From Candidatus Wallbacteria bacterium (GTDB lineage: Bacteria; Muiribacteriota; UBA6191; JACPRK01), in NCBI GenBank assembly GCA_016190005.1, contig JACPRK010000107.1:1-42987 (forward strand): a stretch of DNA of 42,987 nucleotides. Direction: 5' to 3'. The position numbers were made by a program, and so were the translations under genes. The notes under the pieces were generated by a model. That model was not told where the DNA came from, did not search any database, and saw only the letters and a list, made by a program, of their open reading frames with translations. This document shows positions 7,935 to 17,462 of this stretch, one piece after another. Position 1 is the first letter of the stretch. Each line of letters starts with the position of its first letter.

Positions 7935-10403
7935 TCATCCGGCGGCCCGCTTCTTCTCTTCCGATTGGCTCACGACATCGAACTCCAGGGTACCGTCGGG
8001 CGCGTCGACCCGGACGCGATCTCCGTTCTTGACGCGACCCTCGACGATGCGGGTGGCCAGCTCGTCTTCCACGTGCCGCTGGATGGCCCGCTTCAGGGGG
8101 CGCGCGCCGTAGACCGGATCATACCCCACGCGAGCCAGCTGGTCGACGGCCGCGTCGCTCACCTCCAGAGACAGCCCCTGCTCGGCAGCCCGGGCGGCCA
8201 CCCGCTCCAGGAGCAGCCGGACGATCCGGTGGAGCTCGCGGGCGGTGAGCGAGTGGAAGACGATGATGTCGTCCACTCGATTGAGGAACTCGGGCGAGAA
8301 GCGCCCGGAGAGCTCCTCGAGCACGGCGGCCTGGACCTGGTCGTGGTGCTCGTCGGGCGTGGCGTCGCCCCGCGTCATCTCCATGATGCGGTGGGCGCCG
8401 ATGTTGGAGGTCATCACCAGGAGGGTGTTGGAGAAGTTGACGGTCTTGCCCCTCCCATCGGTGAGGCGCCCGTCGTCCATGACCTGGAGGAGCACGTTGA
8501 AGACGTCGCCGTGCGCCTTCTCGATCTCGTCGAGCAGGACGACGGCATACGGGCGGCGGCGGACCCTCTCGGTGAGCTGGCCGCCCTCGTCGTGTCCGAC
8601 GTAGCCGGGAGGGGCGCCGATGAGCCGCGCCACCGTGTGGCGCTCCATGTACTCCGACATGTCGAGCCGCACCATTGCGTCCTCGTCGCCGAAGACGCGC
8701 TCCGCCAGCGCCTTGGCCAGCTCCGTCTTGCCGACGCCCGTCGGGCCCAGGAACAGAAACACGCCGTTCGGCCGGCGCGGGTCGGAGAGCCCGGCGCGAG
8801 CTCGCTTCACGGCGCGGGCGACCGCGCTCACGGCTGCGTCCTGGCCCACGACTCGCTCGTGCAGCGAGGACTCCAGGTTGGCCAGCGCCTGGCTCTCTCC
8901 CTGCGCCAGCTTCGTCACCGGGATGCCGGTCCAGCGCGACACGATCTCGGCTACGTCGGCTGCCTTGACCACGTTGTCCCGCTGCTTCTGGGCGCGGCGA
9001 TCCTCCCACTCGCGCCGCTCGGCCTCGATCTTCTTCTCCAGCTCGAGCTTCCTGGCCTGCAGGCGCGCCATCAGCTCATAGTGGGCGACCTCCTCTTCGC
9101 GCGTGAGCCGCGCGGCACGCGCCTGCTGGGCCTGATACTCGCGGTTGACATGCGCCACTTCCTCCTCGAGCTTTTTCAGATCGGGCGGGATGTAGAGGCT
9201 GGTGATCCGCACGCGTGCGGCCGCCTCGTCGATGCAGTCGACCGCCTTGTCCGGCAGGAAGCGGCCTGTCACGTAACGCGCCGAGAGCGCCGCGGCGGCC
9301 TCGAGCGCCTCGCGGCTGAGCAGCACGCGGTGGTGCGCCTCATAGGCGTCCTTGAGCCCCTCGAGGATGCGGACCGTCTCCTCGATGCTCGGCTCTTCGA
9401 CCAGCACGGGCTGGAAGCGGCGCTCCAGTGCGGAGTCCTTCTCGACATGCTTGCGGTACTCCTCCAGCGTCGTCGCCCCGATGCACTGCAGCTCGCCGCG
9501 CGCCAGTGCCGGCTTGAGGATGTTGGCAGCGTCGATGGCCCCCTCCGCCGCCCCGGCGCCGACAAGGGTGTGCAGCTCGTCGATGAACAGCACCACGTCC
9601 CGGCTGGCGCGCAGCTCGTTCACGAGGCCCTCCAGTCGCTCTTCGAACTCGCCGCGGAACTTGGTGCCCGCCACCAGCGATGCGATGGGAAGCGAGATCA
9701 CGCGCTTGTTCTTCAGCACTTCCGGCGCCAGGCCGTCGACGATCCGGCTGGCGAGGCCCTCGACGATGGCGGTCTTGCCGACCCCGGGCTCGCCGATCAG
9801 GCAGGGGTTGTTCTTCGTGCGGCGCGACAGGATCTGGATGACGCGCTCGATCTCGCCGTCCCGGCCCACAACCGGGTCCAGCTTCTTCTCGCGCGCCTGG
9901 CGCGTCAGGTCGATGCCGAACTCGTCGAGCAGCGTCTTCTTCTTCTTGGCCTCTCCGCCGGGCTCCGCTGCGATCAGGTCGAGGATCTTCTGGTGAAACT
10001 GCGCCAGGTCGATCCCCAGATTCGCCAGCGCGCGCGCCGCCACGCCCTCGCGCTCGCGGCAGAGCGAAAGCAACAGATGCTCGCTTCCGATCCAGTTCTG
10101 CCCGAGCGACTGCGCCTCGTCGACCGCCATCTGCAACACGGTCTTCGCCAGCGGCGAGTAGCTGAAGTTCCCGCGGAACGCGCTCTGGCCCGGCGGCGAC
10201 AACCGGAAGATCTCCTCCCGGAGCTTGGCCGGCTCGACCCCGGCGGCCGCCAGCGCCCGTTGCACGACCCCTGTTGCAAGACCGAGCAGCGCGAGCAGCA
10301 GGTGTTCCGTTCCGAGATAGGAGTGCTTGAGGAACCGGGCCTCTTCCTCGGCCTGCGCCAGGACCCGTTTGGCCTCATCCGTGAAGATATCGAAGATGTT
10401 CAT
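7935..10403 (-). CDS. Hsp100/Clp AAA+ chaperone, ClpC-like without visible ClpP loop
   Basis: An 822-aa two-ring AAA+ unfoldase or disaggregase. Residues 1-145 form a double Clp-N domain ([14 protein letters not shown] and [11 protein letters not shown]). NBD1 has Walker A GEPGVGKT (204-211) and Walker B FIDE (273-276). A charged coiled-coil middle domain spans about 405-475. NBD2 has GPTGVGKT (553-560) and LLDE (623-626). From DEAA to WTGIPV the middle section is about 105 residues, by my count longer than in ClpC and clearly shorter than in ClpB. The loop after TSNIG (669-690), where ClpC/ClpA/ClpX carry an [LIV]G[FL] tripeptide that docks ClpP, has no such motif. This suggests a stand-alone disaggregase rather than a protease partner. 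The ATG at 10403 begins at the family-typical [13 protein letters not shown], preceded by GGGGG. A sigma-54-like site lies 67 nt upstream. Confidence 0.9.
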   Translation of the reverse strand: MNIFDIFTDEAKRVLAQAEEEARFLKHSYLGTEHLLLALLGLATGVVQRALAAAGVEPAKLREEIFRLSPPGQSAFRGNFSYSPLAKTVLQMAVDEAQSLGQNWIGSEHLLLSLCREREGVAARALANLGIDLAQFHQKILDLIAAEPGGEAKKKKTLLDEFGIDLTRQAREKKLDPVVGRDGEIERVIQILSRRTKNNPCLIGEPGVGKTAIVEGLASRIVDGLAPEVLKNKRVISLPIASLVAGTKFRGEFEERLEGLVNELRASRDVVLFIDELHTLVGAGAAEGAIDAANILKPALARGELQCIGATTLEEYRKHVEKDSALERRFQPVLVEEPSIEETVRILEGLKDAYEAHHRVLLSREALEAAAALSARYVTGRFLPDKAVDCIDEAAARVRITSLYIPPDLKKLEEEVAHVNREYQAQQARAARLTREEEVAHYELMARLQARKLELEKKIEAERREWEDRRAQKQRDNVVKAADVAEIVSRWTGIPVTKLAQGESQALANLESSLHERVVGQDAAVSAVARAVKRARAGLSDPRRPNGVFLFLGPTGVGKTELAKALAERVFGDEDAMVRLDMSEYMERHTVARLIGAPPGYVGHDEGGQLTERVRRRPYAVVLLDEIEKAHGDVFNVLLQVMDDGRLTDGRGKTVNFSNTLLVMTSNIGAHRIMEMTRGDATPDEHHDQVQAAVLEELSGRFSPEFLNRVDDIIVFHSLTARELHRIVRLLLERVAARAAEQGLSLEVSDAAVDQLARVGYDPVYGARPLKRAIQRHVEDELATRIVEGRVKNGDRVRVDAPDGTLEFDVVSQSEEKKRAAG

Positions 10404-10469
10404 TTGCAAGCCCCCGCGACTGTCTCGGGCCCGGCCGTCGGTGCGCGCCGCCCTTCGCTGGAAGGTAGA

Positions 10470-10485
10470 TGCAATGGGCAGGCCA
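10470..10485 (-). promoter_or_regulatory. Possible sigma-54 (-24/-12) promoter of Hsp100 gene
   Basis: The minus strand reads TGGCCTGCCCATTGCA. Against the RpoN consensus TGGCACG-N4-TTGCA, the -12 element is exact, GG and GC are 10 nt apart, and the -24 block has two mismatches. It would start a transcript near 10460, about 57 nt before the ATG. No sigma-32 or sigma-70 site looked better by eye in this 160-nt divergent gap. Confidence 0.45.
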
Positions 10486-10504
10486 GAAGGTTGGAGCGAC
10501 GGTA

Positions 10505-10533
10505 TTGCCGGAGTCCTCGACCCGGTGTAGGCT
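10505..10533 (+). promoter_or_regulatory. Probable sigma-70 promoter of unknown-function gene
   Basis: TTGCCG (10505-10510), a 17-nt spacer and TAGGCT (10528-10533) fit the -35/-10 pattern with optimal spacing. Transcription would begin near 10540, ahead of the GGAGG ribosome-binding site of the gene at 10564. Confidence 0.45.
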
Positions 10534-10563
10534 TCGAGTGTTCCCCGCGGAGGCGAGAGGCCG

Positions 10564-11922
10564 ATGAGGACAGCCGAAAGAGCGCAGAAGAGGTCACCGG
10601 GCCGGCGCCCGGCGATGCCGCGCACCCGGAGCGCGAAGGCTCGGCCTCGGCCCCGCAAGCGCGACGGGCTGCGACTGGACCGCATGCTCGACACGCGCTC
10701 GATCCCGGCCGCGCTCAAGCGCTTCGTGAAGCTGATGCAGTCCGACCCGATGCTCTGCTTCCTCCGGTGCGATCGAGATCAGCTCATCGCGGCGCTGGAT
10801 GCCACCCTGGAGGCCGCGAGCCAGACGCGCACCGACGTCGACATGGCCGACCTGGCCACGAGCGTGGCGCCGCGCGTCATCACGCGCGAAGTGAAGCGCC
10901 AGACGCGCGAACTCATCGAGGACTGCCTGCGCTTCCGCATCTGGAAACCGGCCGACCTCAAGGCACTGTCGACCGCGCTGATGCTGGGCGTGCTCGACGA
11001 GCGCGCCGGGGCGCTCACGGAGCACCCGCTCTGGATGACGATGGTGGCGCTCTCCATCGAGGACGTGCTGGCGCTGCAGGATTCCGTCATCCCGAACCTG
11101 CGCGCCGAGCTCGCCCCCGAACCCTCGCGGAGCGCCCGGCGGCCAGACCCCGAGGGCGGCCCAGGCCGCACTCACCACTACCTGTTCCAGCCCTTCTTCC
11201 AGGCCGCCCACCGCACCGCCCGGCGCATCACCGACGAGACGCTCCCGGCGGCGCTGCCGCTCTACGAGATTCTCCCCATGTTCCTGGCCGTCTTCCAGGT
11301 CTGGGCCGAGCAGAGCGACTACGGCCAGCTCTCGGTGGAGATGCTGCCGTCTCTCCACTCCGACGTGCTGGCGGCCTTCCACAAGTCGGCCTGCCGCACG
11401 CTCGACAGCGACGTGCAGGCCTCCATCGCCGGCGTGCTCGAAGCCGCAGCCACAGAGGCTGCCGAGGCCGGCGACGCCGGACAGCGCGACCAGTTGCTGG
11501 CGGCAGGCCAGTTCTGCAGCGCCTACTCCTGGGAGGCCAACCCGCTGGTGTCGCAACTGTTACTCAAGCTCTGCTCGACGCCCGAAAGCTGCTGCATCGG
11601 CCCGGGCGCCGCCGAGGCGCTCAAGCTTGCCAGCGACCCGACCGTGCAGGACTACTACCACGGCTACGGCCAGGCGCTCTTGCGCCAGGGCGAGCTCCGC
11701 GGCGCCGGACGGGTCTTCGCAGCCGGCCTGGAGATGTTGGGCCACCACTGGCGCGGACTGCTGGACCTGGCGCTGGTCTACCGCGCCCTGGGCGAGGACA
11801 AGATCGCCCGCCGCGTCTTCAAGGAGGCGCTTTCCGCGCCCGACCTGACGTCCGAGGGACGTCACGCCATCGAAAACGAAATGGCGGGTGTCTCCCGCGG
11901 CCTCTCCTTCGCGCGGCTCTGA
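10564..11922 (+). CDS. Unknown protein, basic N-terminus and TPR-like C-terminus
   Basis: A 452-aa protein I cannot assign. Residues 1-38 are strongly basic (RSAKARPRPRKRDG) with no signal peptide, compatible with nucleic-acid or membrane-surface contact. The middle is helical and includes a charged stretch around VKRQTRELIEDCLRFRIWKP. The C-terminal part (about 370-440) reads like two TPR-type helix pairs (YGQALLRQGELRGAGRVFAA and LALVYRALGEDKIARRVFKE). It is transcribed divergently from the Hsp100 gene and converges on the Ig-repeat gene, whose stop lies 10 nt away. GGAGG lies 11 nt before the ATG. An internal ATG at 10615 would remove only the basic tail. Function unknown. Confidence 0.8.
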   Translation: MRTAERAQKRSPGRRPAMPRTRSAKARPRPRKRDGLRLDRMLDTRSIPAALKRFVKLMQSDPMLCFLRCDRDQLIAALDATLEAASQTRTDVDMADLATSVAPRVITREVKRQTRELIEDCLRFRIWKPADLKALSTALMLGVLDERAGALTEHPLWMTMVALSIEDVLALQDSVIPNLRAELAPEPSRSARRPDPEGGPGRTHHYLFQPFFQAAHRTARRITDETLPAALPLYEILPMFLAVFQVWAEQSDYGQLSVEMLPSLHSDVLAAFHKSACRTLDSDVQASIAGVLEAAATEAAEAGDAGQRDQLLAAGQFCSAYSWEANPLVSQLLLKLCSTPESCCIGPGAAEALKLASDPTVQDYYHGYGQALLRQGELRGAGRVFAAGLEMLGHHWRGLLDLALVYRALGEDKIARRVFKEALSAPDLTSEGRHAIENEMAGVSRGLSFARL

Positions 11923-11932
11923 CGGCCTCCGC

Positions 11933-14900
11933 TTACCTCAGGACTGCCAGCTTTCCCCGGCTCTGTGCCTTGCTCCCCGTCACGGACGTGGCGCGCGCCC
12001 GGAACAGGTAGACGCCGTTCTGAACCGGGCTGCCGTCCTCGTCTGCGAGGTCCCAGGCAATCGCCTGCCGCGCGCCCGCGAACGGACCATCGGCGGCGAG
12101 CGTGCGGACGCGGTCGCCTGCGGCGTCGAAGATCTCGACCCGCACCGTGGCGGTGACGGCCGGCTGCGTCAGCGCCAGCGCGAATCCGCCCGTGGCCGAG
12201 CGCGCGGGGTTCGGCACGGCCAGCACCGGCTCGGCGAACCCGAACTGATCGGGCGCCACCAGGCCAATCTTCTGGACCGGCGTCGCGTTGCCGGCTCGGT
12301 CGCTCACCGTCAGCTCGACGGCATGCGGGCCGGGCGCCAGGTCCCGCTCCGGCGTGAAGGTCACGAGGCCGCTGGCCTCGTCGTACTGGAAAGAGTTGAC
12401 CGTGGCACCATCGAGAGCGAGGGCGATGCCCTCATTGGCAACTCCGCTTCCGGTGTCGGTCAGTTTGGCGGTGATGGTCGGCCGGCCCGTTTCGAGCGGC
12501 TCTCCATCGGAAGGTGTCACTTCGAGAATCTGCGGGGCGCGCACGTCGGCCATCAGGCGCAGCGGCGCGAACTGGCGGATGCGGCCGACAACGCGGTTGC
12601 CGCTCGACTGGCCACCCACCCAGCGCCACCGGCCGCCCTCCAGCTGGTAGACGCCGGCGCGCCTCGGATCGACGCCCCGCACCTGCGGCATCGTCATGCG
12701 CAGCGTGGCGAGCGCGTCGAGCTCCAGGCCCGCAGGCGCAAGCTCGGGGAGCGGGCCCAGGTCGATCATCCCGGCGTCCGCCGGAGGAGTCGACGGCTCC
12801 GTCGACGCCTTCGACAGTCCTGCCGGCTCCGCCCCAGCGGCGCCGAAACCGTCGTGCGCCGGGAAAACATATGCCGTCGTGTCGTTCTTGACGGCCCCCT
12901 CGGGGACGTCGAGCGTGAAGTCGCTATCGGCCGCCTTGAGGCGGATGGCGATGTTCTTGCGCAGCCGCGTCACGCTCAGTCGCAGGTCGCGGCGGCTGAC
13001 GTTGCCCTCCAGGTCGGTCCCCGAGATGGAGGCCTTGGCGACCTGGTCGATGTTCGGTTGCAAGATCTTGAGCGTCGTGTAGAAGGCGCGCGGGTTGGTC
13101 GCGACGCGGAAAGAATCATTCGTCACCTGAGCCAGGCCGACCAGCTCGGAGAAGCGCGGCGTCTGCTGCAGCTCTTCGCTGGCCAGCACCACCAGCGTCA
13201 TCTCGGAAGGCGTGAGCGGGCTGATGAAGAAGCGCGCCTGGAACGCCGGGCCGGTGTCGACCTCGAAGCCGTCGATGGTGACCTGGTTCTGGCCGTTGAT
13301 CGGGTTGCCCGCCAGGTCGTTGACGTTGTTGACCACCAGGCTGGCCCGGCCGTCGAAGACGCGCGGATCGGCGTCTCGCGGGATGGTGCCCTGCGCCTCG
13401 TAGACGCTGCCCGTGAAGCCGGCGGTCGTCAGCAGGATGGCGCCGGTGGAGGCGCTGGCCGGCTGCCAGCTCACGAACGGCGCGGTCTTGAGCCGCTCGC
13501 TGAACTCCAGCCGCACGTTGAAGGTCCCGATCCCGATCACGCCGGAGCGGTTGGTCGGCTGCACGTCGCCGGTCACGGTCGCCTTATCGCCGTTGATGGT
13601 GGGGCGCGTGAGGTCGACGGTGACGCGGAACTCATTGGAGGCGACGCCTTCGTTGCCGACCTGGTCGAAGCTCGAGACGCTCCACTTCCAGAGACCTTCC
13701 TCCGGGAGCGTGATCTGCACGACGTTGCGCTCCAGGTTGTTGACGTCCTCGGGCGCCTTGTTGATGATCCGCTCGAACGGCTTGAGGCTGCTGCCCGGGG
13801 GCGGCGAGATCTTCCAGCGGAACTTGCGGATGCCGCTGACGTTGCCCCACTTGAACTTGAGGATGGGAGTCTTCGAGAACGTGTTGTCGGCCGGCTCGAT
13901 GAGCGCAGGCGGCTTGACGTCGTTGATGTCGACCGTGACGCGCCGCGCAATGGAGGTGACGTTGCCGGCGCGGTCGATGGCCCGGATGGTGAAGCGGTAG
14001 AACTCGTCCAGGTTCTTCGGCTTCAAGAGCCGGTCCTCGCTCGGCAGGATGTCGTCGATGGTGAACTTGCGACGCTCGCGCACGGAGCCGGCGAATCCGG
14101 AATCCATCGAGCGCGATGTGGTGCGCGTGGCGTCGTTGCCGGGAGGCGGGTCGGTGATCTGCACCGGGTCGAGGATAGCGCGCGTCACCGGGATGATCGG
14201 ATTGAGCTTGCCCGGGGTGATCTCGCCGGTCTGCTGGTTCTGCTGGGGCGGCTCGCCGGCGACCGGTCCCTGGGCGTTGACGACCTCGAGGAAGTACTCG
14301 ACACGGTCGATGTCGGCGCCGCCTTTGAATGGATCGTTCTGGCCGCCGACCTGCGCGCCGAGCTGCGCCGACTTGTCGATCGCCACCCCGGTGATCCGGA
14401 ACGGCCGCGCGCCGATGACGGGGCCGGCCACGACGCCCGTGGCGCCGACAGCCGCGGCGACCGACGTCGCCGTCTTGCCGAGCGCGTCCTTCAGGCGGCC
14501 GGGCTGACCGGCCAGCAGCGCGCCGTCGGGGAAGTTGTCGACCTCGACGTCGGGCGGGATGTTATCGATCAGGAAGAAGAACTGCGCCAGGTTGATGGTC
14601 GACTCCGCGTCGGGCTTCAGACCGAAGTACTGGCCCAGCCGGGCGGGCGACAGCGGGTTGATGTCGAGACTGTTGCCGGCGCGGTCGACCGGGTTGACCG
14701 CGATGGAGTAGATGCCGTCCATCGACCCGTCCGTCGGCAGCGTGCGGCTGCGGCCCGTGACCGGATCAGTGAACTCCAGCGCCACGCGGAAGCGGTCGTC
14801 CTTGGGGTTGAAGTCGTTGCGCGTCGGGTCGAGCGAGTTGGGGATATGGATGAACTTGAGCGTGCCGCGCAGCTTCGAAGGGAACTGGCCAGGCGTGTCG

Positions 14901-17242
14901 ACAAAGCTCGAGGGGACCCGGTTCGGCTGGTAGGCAGCCTCGATGCGGGCGACCATGTTGGTCGCGTTGACGTCGATGCCGCAGCCGGCGTTGCCGTTGG
15001 TTGCCACCGGGTCGACGACGACCGTCTCGAAGAAGTTGATGGGGCCCGCGATCGCCTGGTTGACGACCGGGAAGGTGCGCTCCACGAACGGGTCGGTGTT
15101 GTCGATCTGGACCGGGAAGTCGAGAAAGGCCTGACGGCGGCTGCTGGTGGTGCTGACCGTGCCGATGTTGCCGGCGTTGTCCTTCGGCGTGACGCGCACG
15201 AAGTAGGTGCCGTCGTTGGCTCCGGTGCGCGGATCGATGGTCCCGGGCGGCACGAACTCCGTCGGCGCGGCGGGCACCGGGAACGGAAACTGGTCCGTCG
15301 CCACGGGCTGGCCGGGCTTGCGAATGTTGTTGAGCGTGATGGTCGCCGAGGTGCCCGGCGTGGTCGCCGCGGCGCGGTTGGGCGCGTCGGTGTCGAACTT
15401 GACGGGTACGGAGTTCGGGCCGCCGATCTGGCTGAAGAACTCCACGTTGGTCGCCGTCACGTTGAAGTCGGCGTCCCGGCTGCTGACGACGACCGCCGGG
15501 AACTCCCGCGTCTGAAGCGAGATGCATCCGGCGACGTGGACTGCGATCGACTCGGCGCTCACCGGCACCGTGTCGACCCGGAAGTTGATCGTCTTGGTGG
15601 AGCGGTTGCCGACCTTGTCGACCAGGTTCACGGTGATGGAGTAAGCGCCGTCGAGCGGCTCTTTGACGCCGTCGCCGTCGCGGTCGGTGAAGTTGGCGTT
15701 GGAGTTGGCGCTGCCCGTGAAGTCCGGCAGGTTGAGGAAGAGACCGGTCGGCGGCGAGACCGAGGGCGTGCCGGGGAGGTCGCCGGCAGGGCCCCTGACG
15801 CTGATGGTCAACCCGCTGCCGCTGGCCGTGCCCGTCGCGGCATTGGACACGTTGGAGAAATCGACTCCGCTGGCGAAGGTCTTGGTCGCGTCCGGACCGA
15901 CGGCAGTGTTGAAGTCGTCGACGAACACCTGGATGGTCTTCGGGAAGGCGTCCTTGCCGACGACCTCGCCGTCCTTCGGAACGCTGACGAACTGGCCGGG
16001 CGGGGGCGGCTGCGGCAACCGGTTCAGATCGGGCGAGACGGTGTCCACGCTGAAAGCCTGCGCAAAGGTGGCGCTGGCGTCGTTCTGCGCGATGGGGTTG
16101 TTCGCCAGGTCGAAACCGAAGTCCGGCAGCGGCCCGTTGCCGTCGAAGGCACCCGTGATCTCCACGCGCGCCGGTCCGTTCTGCGCCTCCACCGGGATCA
16201 CGTTGTACTGGAACGTGAAGACCGTGTCGTTGACCGTGCGGTCCGTCAGGATGGTCGCAGGAATCCTCGAGCCCGCATTCTGCGTCACCTGGACTTGCGG
16301 CGGCGACGCCATCTTCTCGCTCATCGTCACGCGCAGGAAGACGATCTCCTGGCCAACGAACGACTTGGCGCCCGGCGACAGCACCTGCCGGCGGTTGGCA
16401 TCGCCATCGAAGCGGATGATCTCCAGCTGCTGAACCTTCGGCGCGGTCTTGTCGCGCACGAACTTGATGACGGTCGCCGCGCTCTTGTTCGGCGTCGTCG
16501 TCGAGTCCGTCATCTTGTCCTCGGCAACGATCTCGATGTTGATGTCGCCGTCGTTGATGCCGGCCAGGCTCACGTTGGCCGTGAACGTCCCCGAGGCCGC
16601 GTCGAGCTGCAGCGTCTGCGACTGGTTGTTCGACGTGTTCTTGAGCGTGATCTTGATGTCCGCCGCCGGGGAGCCGTTGTCCGGGTCGACCGCCGTGCCG
16701 ACGATCGTGACCTGGTCTTCCTTGGTGATGAAGGTCTGGTTGTTGAACGGCGTGGGCGTGTTCGGCGGGTTCGCCCCCAGCGTCACGGACTGCAGCGTGA
16801 TGACCGGCGGCTTGCTGTCGAACTGGATGAAGGCCGTGCCGTTCTGACCGCCCGTCTGGCGACTGTCGACGACCAAGTTGCACTTCTGCTGCAGCAGGAC
16901 GACGCCGATCTGCTTGACGCCGTCGGTGTTGAAGCCCGCCAGCACGTTGCCCTGCTTGTCCGTCGGCAACGGCAGGAAAGTGGAGCCGTTCACGTCGGCG
17001 CCGTCGGTCTTGATGAGGTAGCTGCCGCTGTTGCCGTCGTGCTCGAACCCGATGTTGATCTGCGAGCGGTTCGTGCGGAACGGCTGGGCCTGCTGGAAGG
17101 CCTGCGGTTGCGTGATCTTCACCGATCCGGCCGCTTCGCCTGGAAGACACTGCGCGCCTGCCGGCGTGACACCGGCCACCAGCATCCAGACGAGCAGCAG
17201 CCAGAGAGCTCGGGATCTCGGTGCCTTGCGTGCCGTCTGCAT
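11933..17242 (-). CDS. Large secreted Ig-like repeat protein with FlgD-like C-terminus
   Basis: About 1769 aa. The N-terminus (MQTARKAPRSRALWLLLVWM ending near PAGAQC) is a Sec signal peptide. The body consists of many beta-sandwich units of the Big/invasin-like kind. Each ends in phrases such as DRAGN, DLAGNPI or DKVGNRS and contains Asp-rich, possibly calcium-binding turns. The last 100 residues (VRIEVFDAAGDRVRTL-like, then NGVYLFRARAT and the end RGKLAVLR) resemble FlgD Ig-like domains used as C-terminal sorting or attachment modules in FCB-group secretion systems. It is probably a surface or extracellular adhesin or matrix protein. The ATG at 17242 is preceded by GGAAGGG and starts exactly at the signal peptide; a longer frame to 17320 is unsupported. 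No catalytic domain is seen. Confidence 0.85.
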   Translation of the reverse strand: MQTARKAPRSRALWLLLVWMLVAGVTPAGAQCLPGEAAGSVKITQPQAFQQAQPFRTNRSQINIGFEHDGNSGSYLIKTDGADVNGSTFLPLPTDKQGNVLAGFNTDGVKQIGVVLLQQKCNLVVDSRQTGGQNGTAFIQFDSKPPVITLQSVTLGANPPNTPTPFNNQTFITKEDQVTIVGTAVDPDNGSPAADIKITLKNTSNNQSQTLQLDAASGTFTANVSLAGINDGDINIEIVAEDKMTDSTTTPNKSAATVIKFVRDKTAPKVQQLEIIRFDGDANRRQVLSPGAKSFVGQEIVFLRVTMSEKMASPPQVQVTQNAGSRIPATILTDRTVNDTVFTFQYNVIPVEAQNGPARVEITGAFDGNGPLPDFGFDLANNPIAQNDASATFAQAFSVDTVSPDLNRLPQPPPPGQFVSVPKDGEVVGKDAFPKTIQVFVDDFNTAVGPDATKTFASGVDFSNVSNAATGTASGSGLTISVRGPAGDLPGTPSVSPPTGLFLNLPDFTGSANSNANFTDRDGDGVKEPLDGAYSITVNLVDKVGNRSTKTINFRVDTVPVSAESIAVHVAGCISLQTREFPAVVVSSRDADFNVTATNVEFFSQIGGPNSVPVKFDTDAPNRAAATTPGTSATITLNNIRKPGQPVATDQFPFPVPAAPTEFVPPGTIDPRTGANDGTYFVRVTPKDNAGNIGTVSTTSSRRQAFLDFPVQIDNTDPFVERTFPVVNQAIAGPINFFETVVVDPVATNGNAGCGIDVNATNMVARIEAAYQPNRVPSSFVDTPGQFPSKLRGTLKFIHIPNSLDPTRNDFNPKDDRFRVALEFTDPVTGRSRTLPTDGSMDGIYSIAVNPVDRAGNSLDINPLSPARLGQYFGLKPDAESTINLAQFFFLIDNIPPDVEVDNFPDGALLAGQPGRLKDALGKTATSVAAAVGATGVVAGPVIGARPFRITGVAIDKSAQLGAQVGGQNDPFKGGADIDRVEYFLEVVNAQGPVAGEPPQQNQQTGEITPGKLNPIIPVTRAILDPVQITDPPPGNDATRTTSRSMDSGFAGSVRERRKFTIDDILPSEDRLLKPKNLDEFYRFTIRAIDRAGNVTSIARRVTVDINDVKPPALIEPADNTFSKTPILKFKWGNVSGIRKFRWKISPPPGSSLKPFERIINKAPEDVNNLERNVVQITLPEEGLWKWSVSSFDQVGNEGVASNEFRVTVDLTRPTINGDKATVTGDVQPTNRSGVIGIGTFNVRLEFSERLKTAPFVSWQPASASTGAILLTTAGFTGSVYEAQGTIPRDADPRVFDGRASLVVNNVNDLAGNPINGQNQVTIDGFEVDTGPAFQARFFISPLTPSEMTLVVLASEELQQTPRFSELVGLAQVTNDSFRVATNPRAFYTTLKILQPNIDQVAKASISGTDLEGNVSRRDLRLSVTRLRKNIAIRLKAADSDFTLDVPEGAVKNDTTAYVFPAHDGFGAAGAEPAGLSKASTEPSTPPADAGMIDLGPLPELAPAGLELDALATLRMTMPQVRGVDPRRAGVYQLEGGRWRWVGGQSSGNRVVGRIRQFAPLRLMADVRAPQILEVTPSDGEPLETGRPTITAKLTDTGSGVANEGIALALDGATVNSFQYDEASGLVTFTPERDLAPGPHAVELTVSDRAGNATPVQKIGLVAPDQFGFAEPVLAVPNPARSATGGFALALTQPAVTATVRVEIFDAAGDRVRTLAADGPFAGARQAIAWDLADEDGSPVQNGVYLFRARATSVTGSKAQSRGKLAVLR

Positions 17243-17356
17243 TTTGGGTCGCCCTTCCGCGTTGTGAACCATGAAGCCGAATGCGCGGAGGCGTACCACC
17301 TCCGGAATCTCCTTCGACAAAAGCAGGGGTGCGGCTTAGGGATTTGTCTCCGGATC

Positions 17357-17385
17357 TGGACTCCCGCCGCATTCCGTGCTAGATT
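17357..17385 (+). promoter_or_regulatory. Probable mfd sigma-70 promoter
   Basis: TGGACT (17357-17362), a 17-nt spacer and TAGATT (17380-17385) match four of six positions in each box. The predicted leader of about 70 nt contains a perfect 12-bp palindrome, AGGAGATCTCCT (17410-17421), of unknown role. Confidence 0.4.
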
Positions 17386-17462
17386 TCGCGCCCACTTCCG
17401 GGGTTTTCCAGGAGATCTCCTCCCGCGCGCGGTCGGCGCCTGGAACGGGAGGTCGCCAGCCG

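Noticed and set aside
7800-12011. 1403-codon plus-strand frame over the Hsp100 gene
   Set aside because: Antisense shadow; it spans two real genes and the intergenic promoter region and has no recognisable domain.
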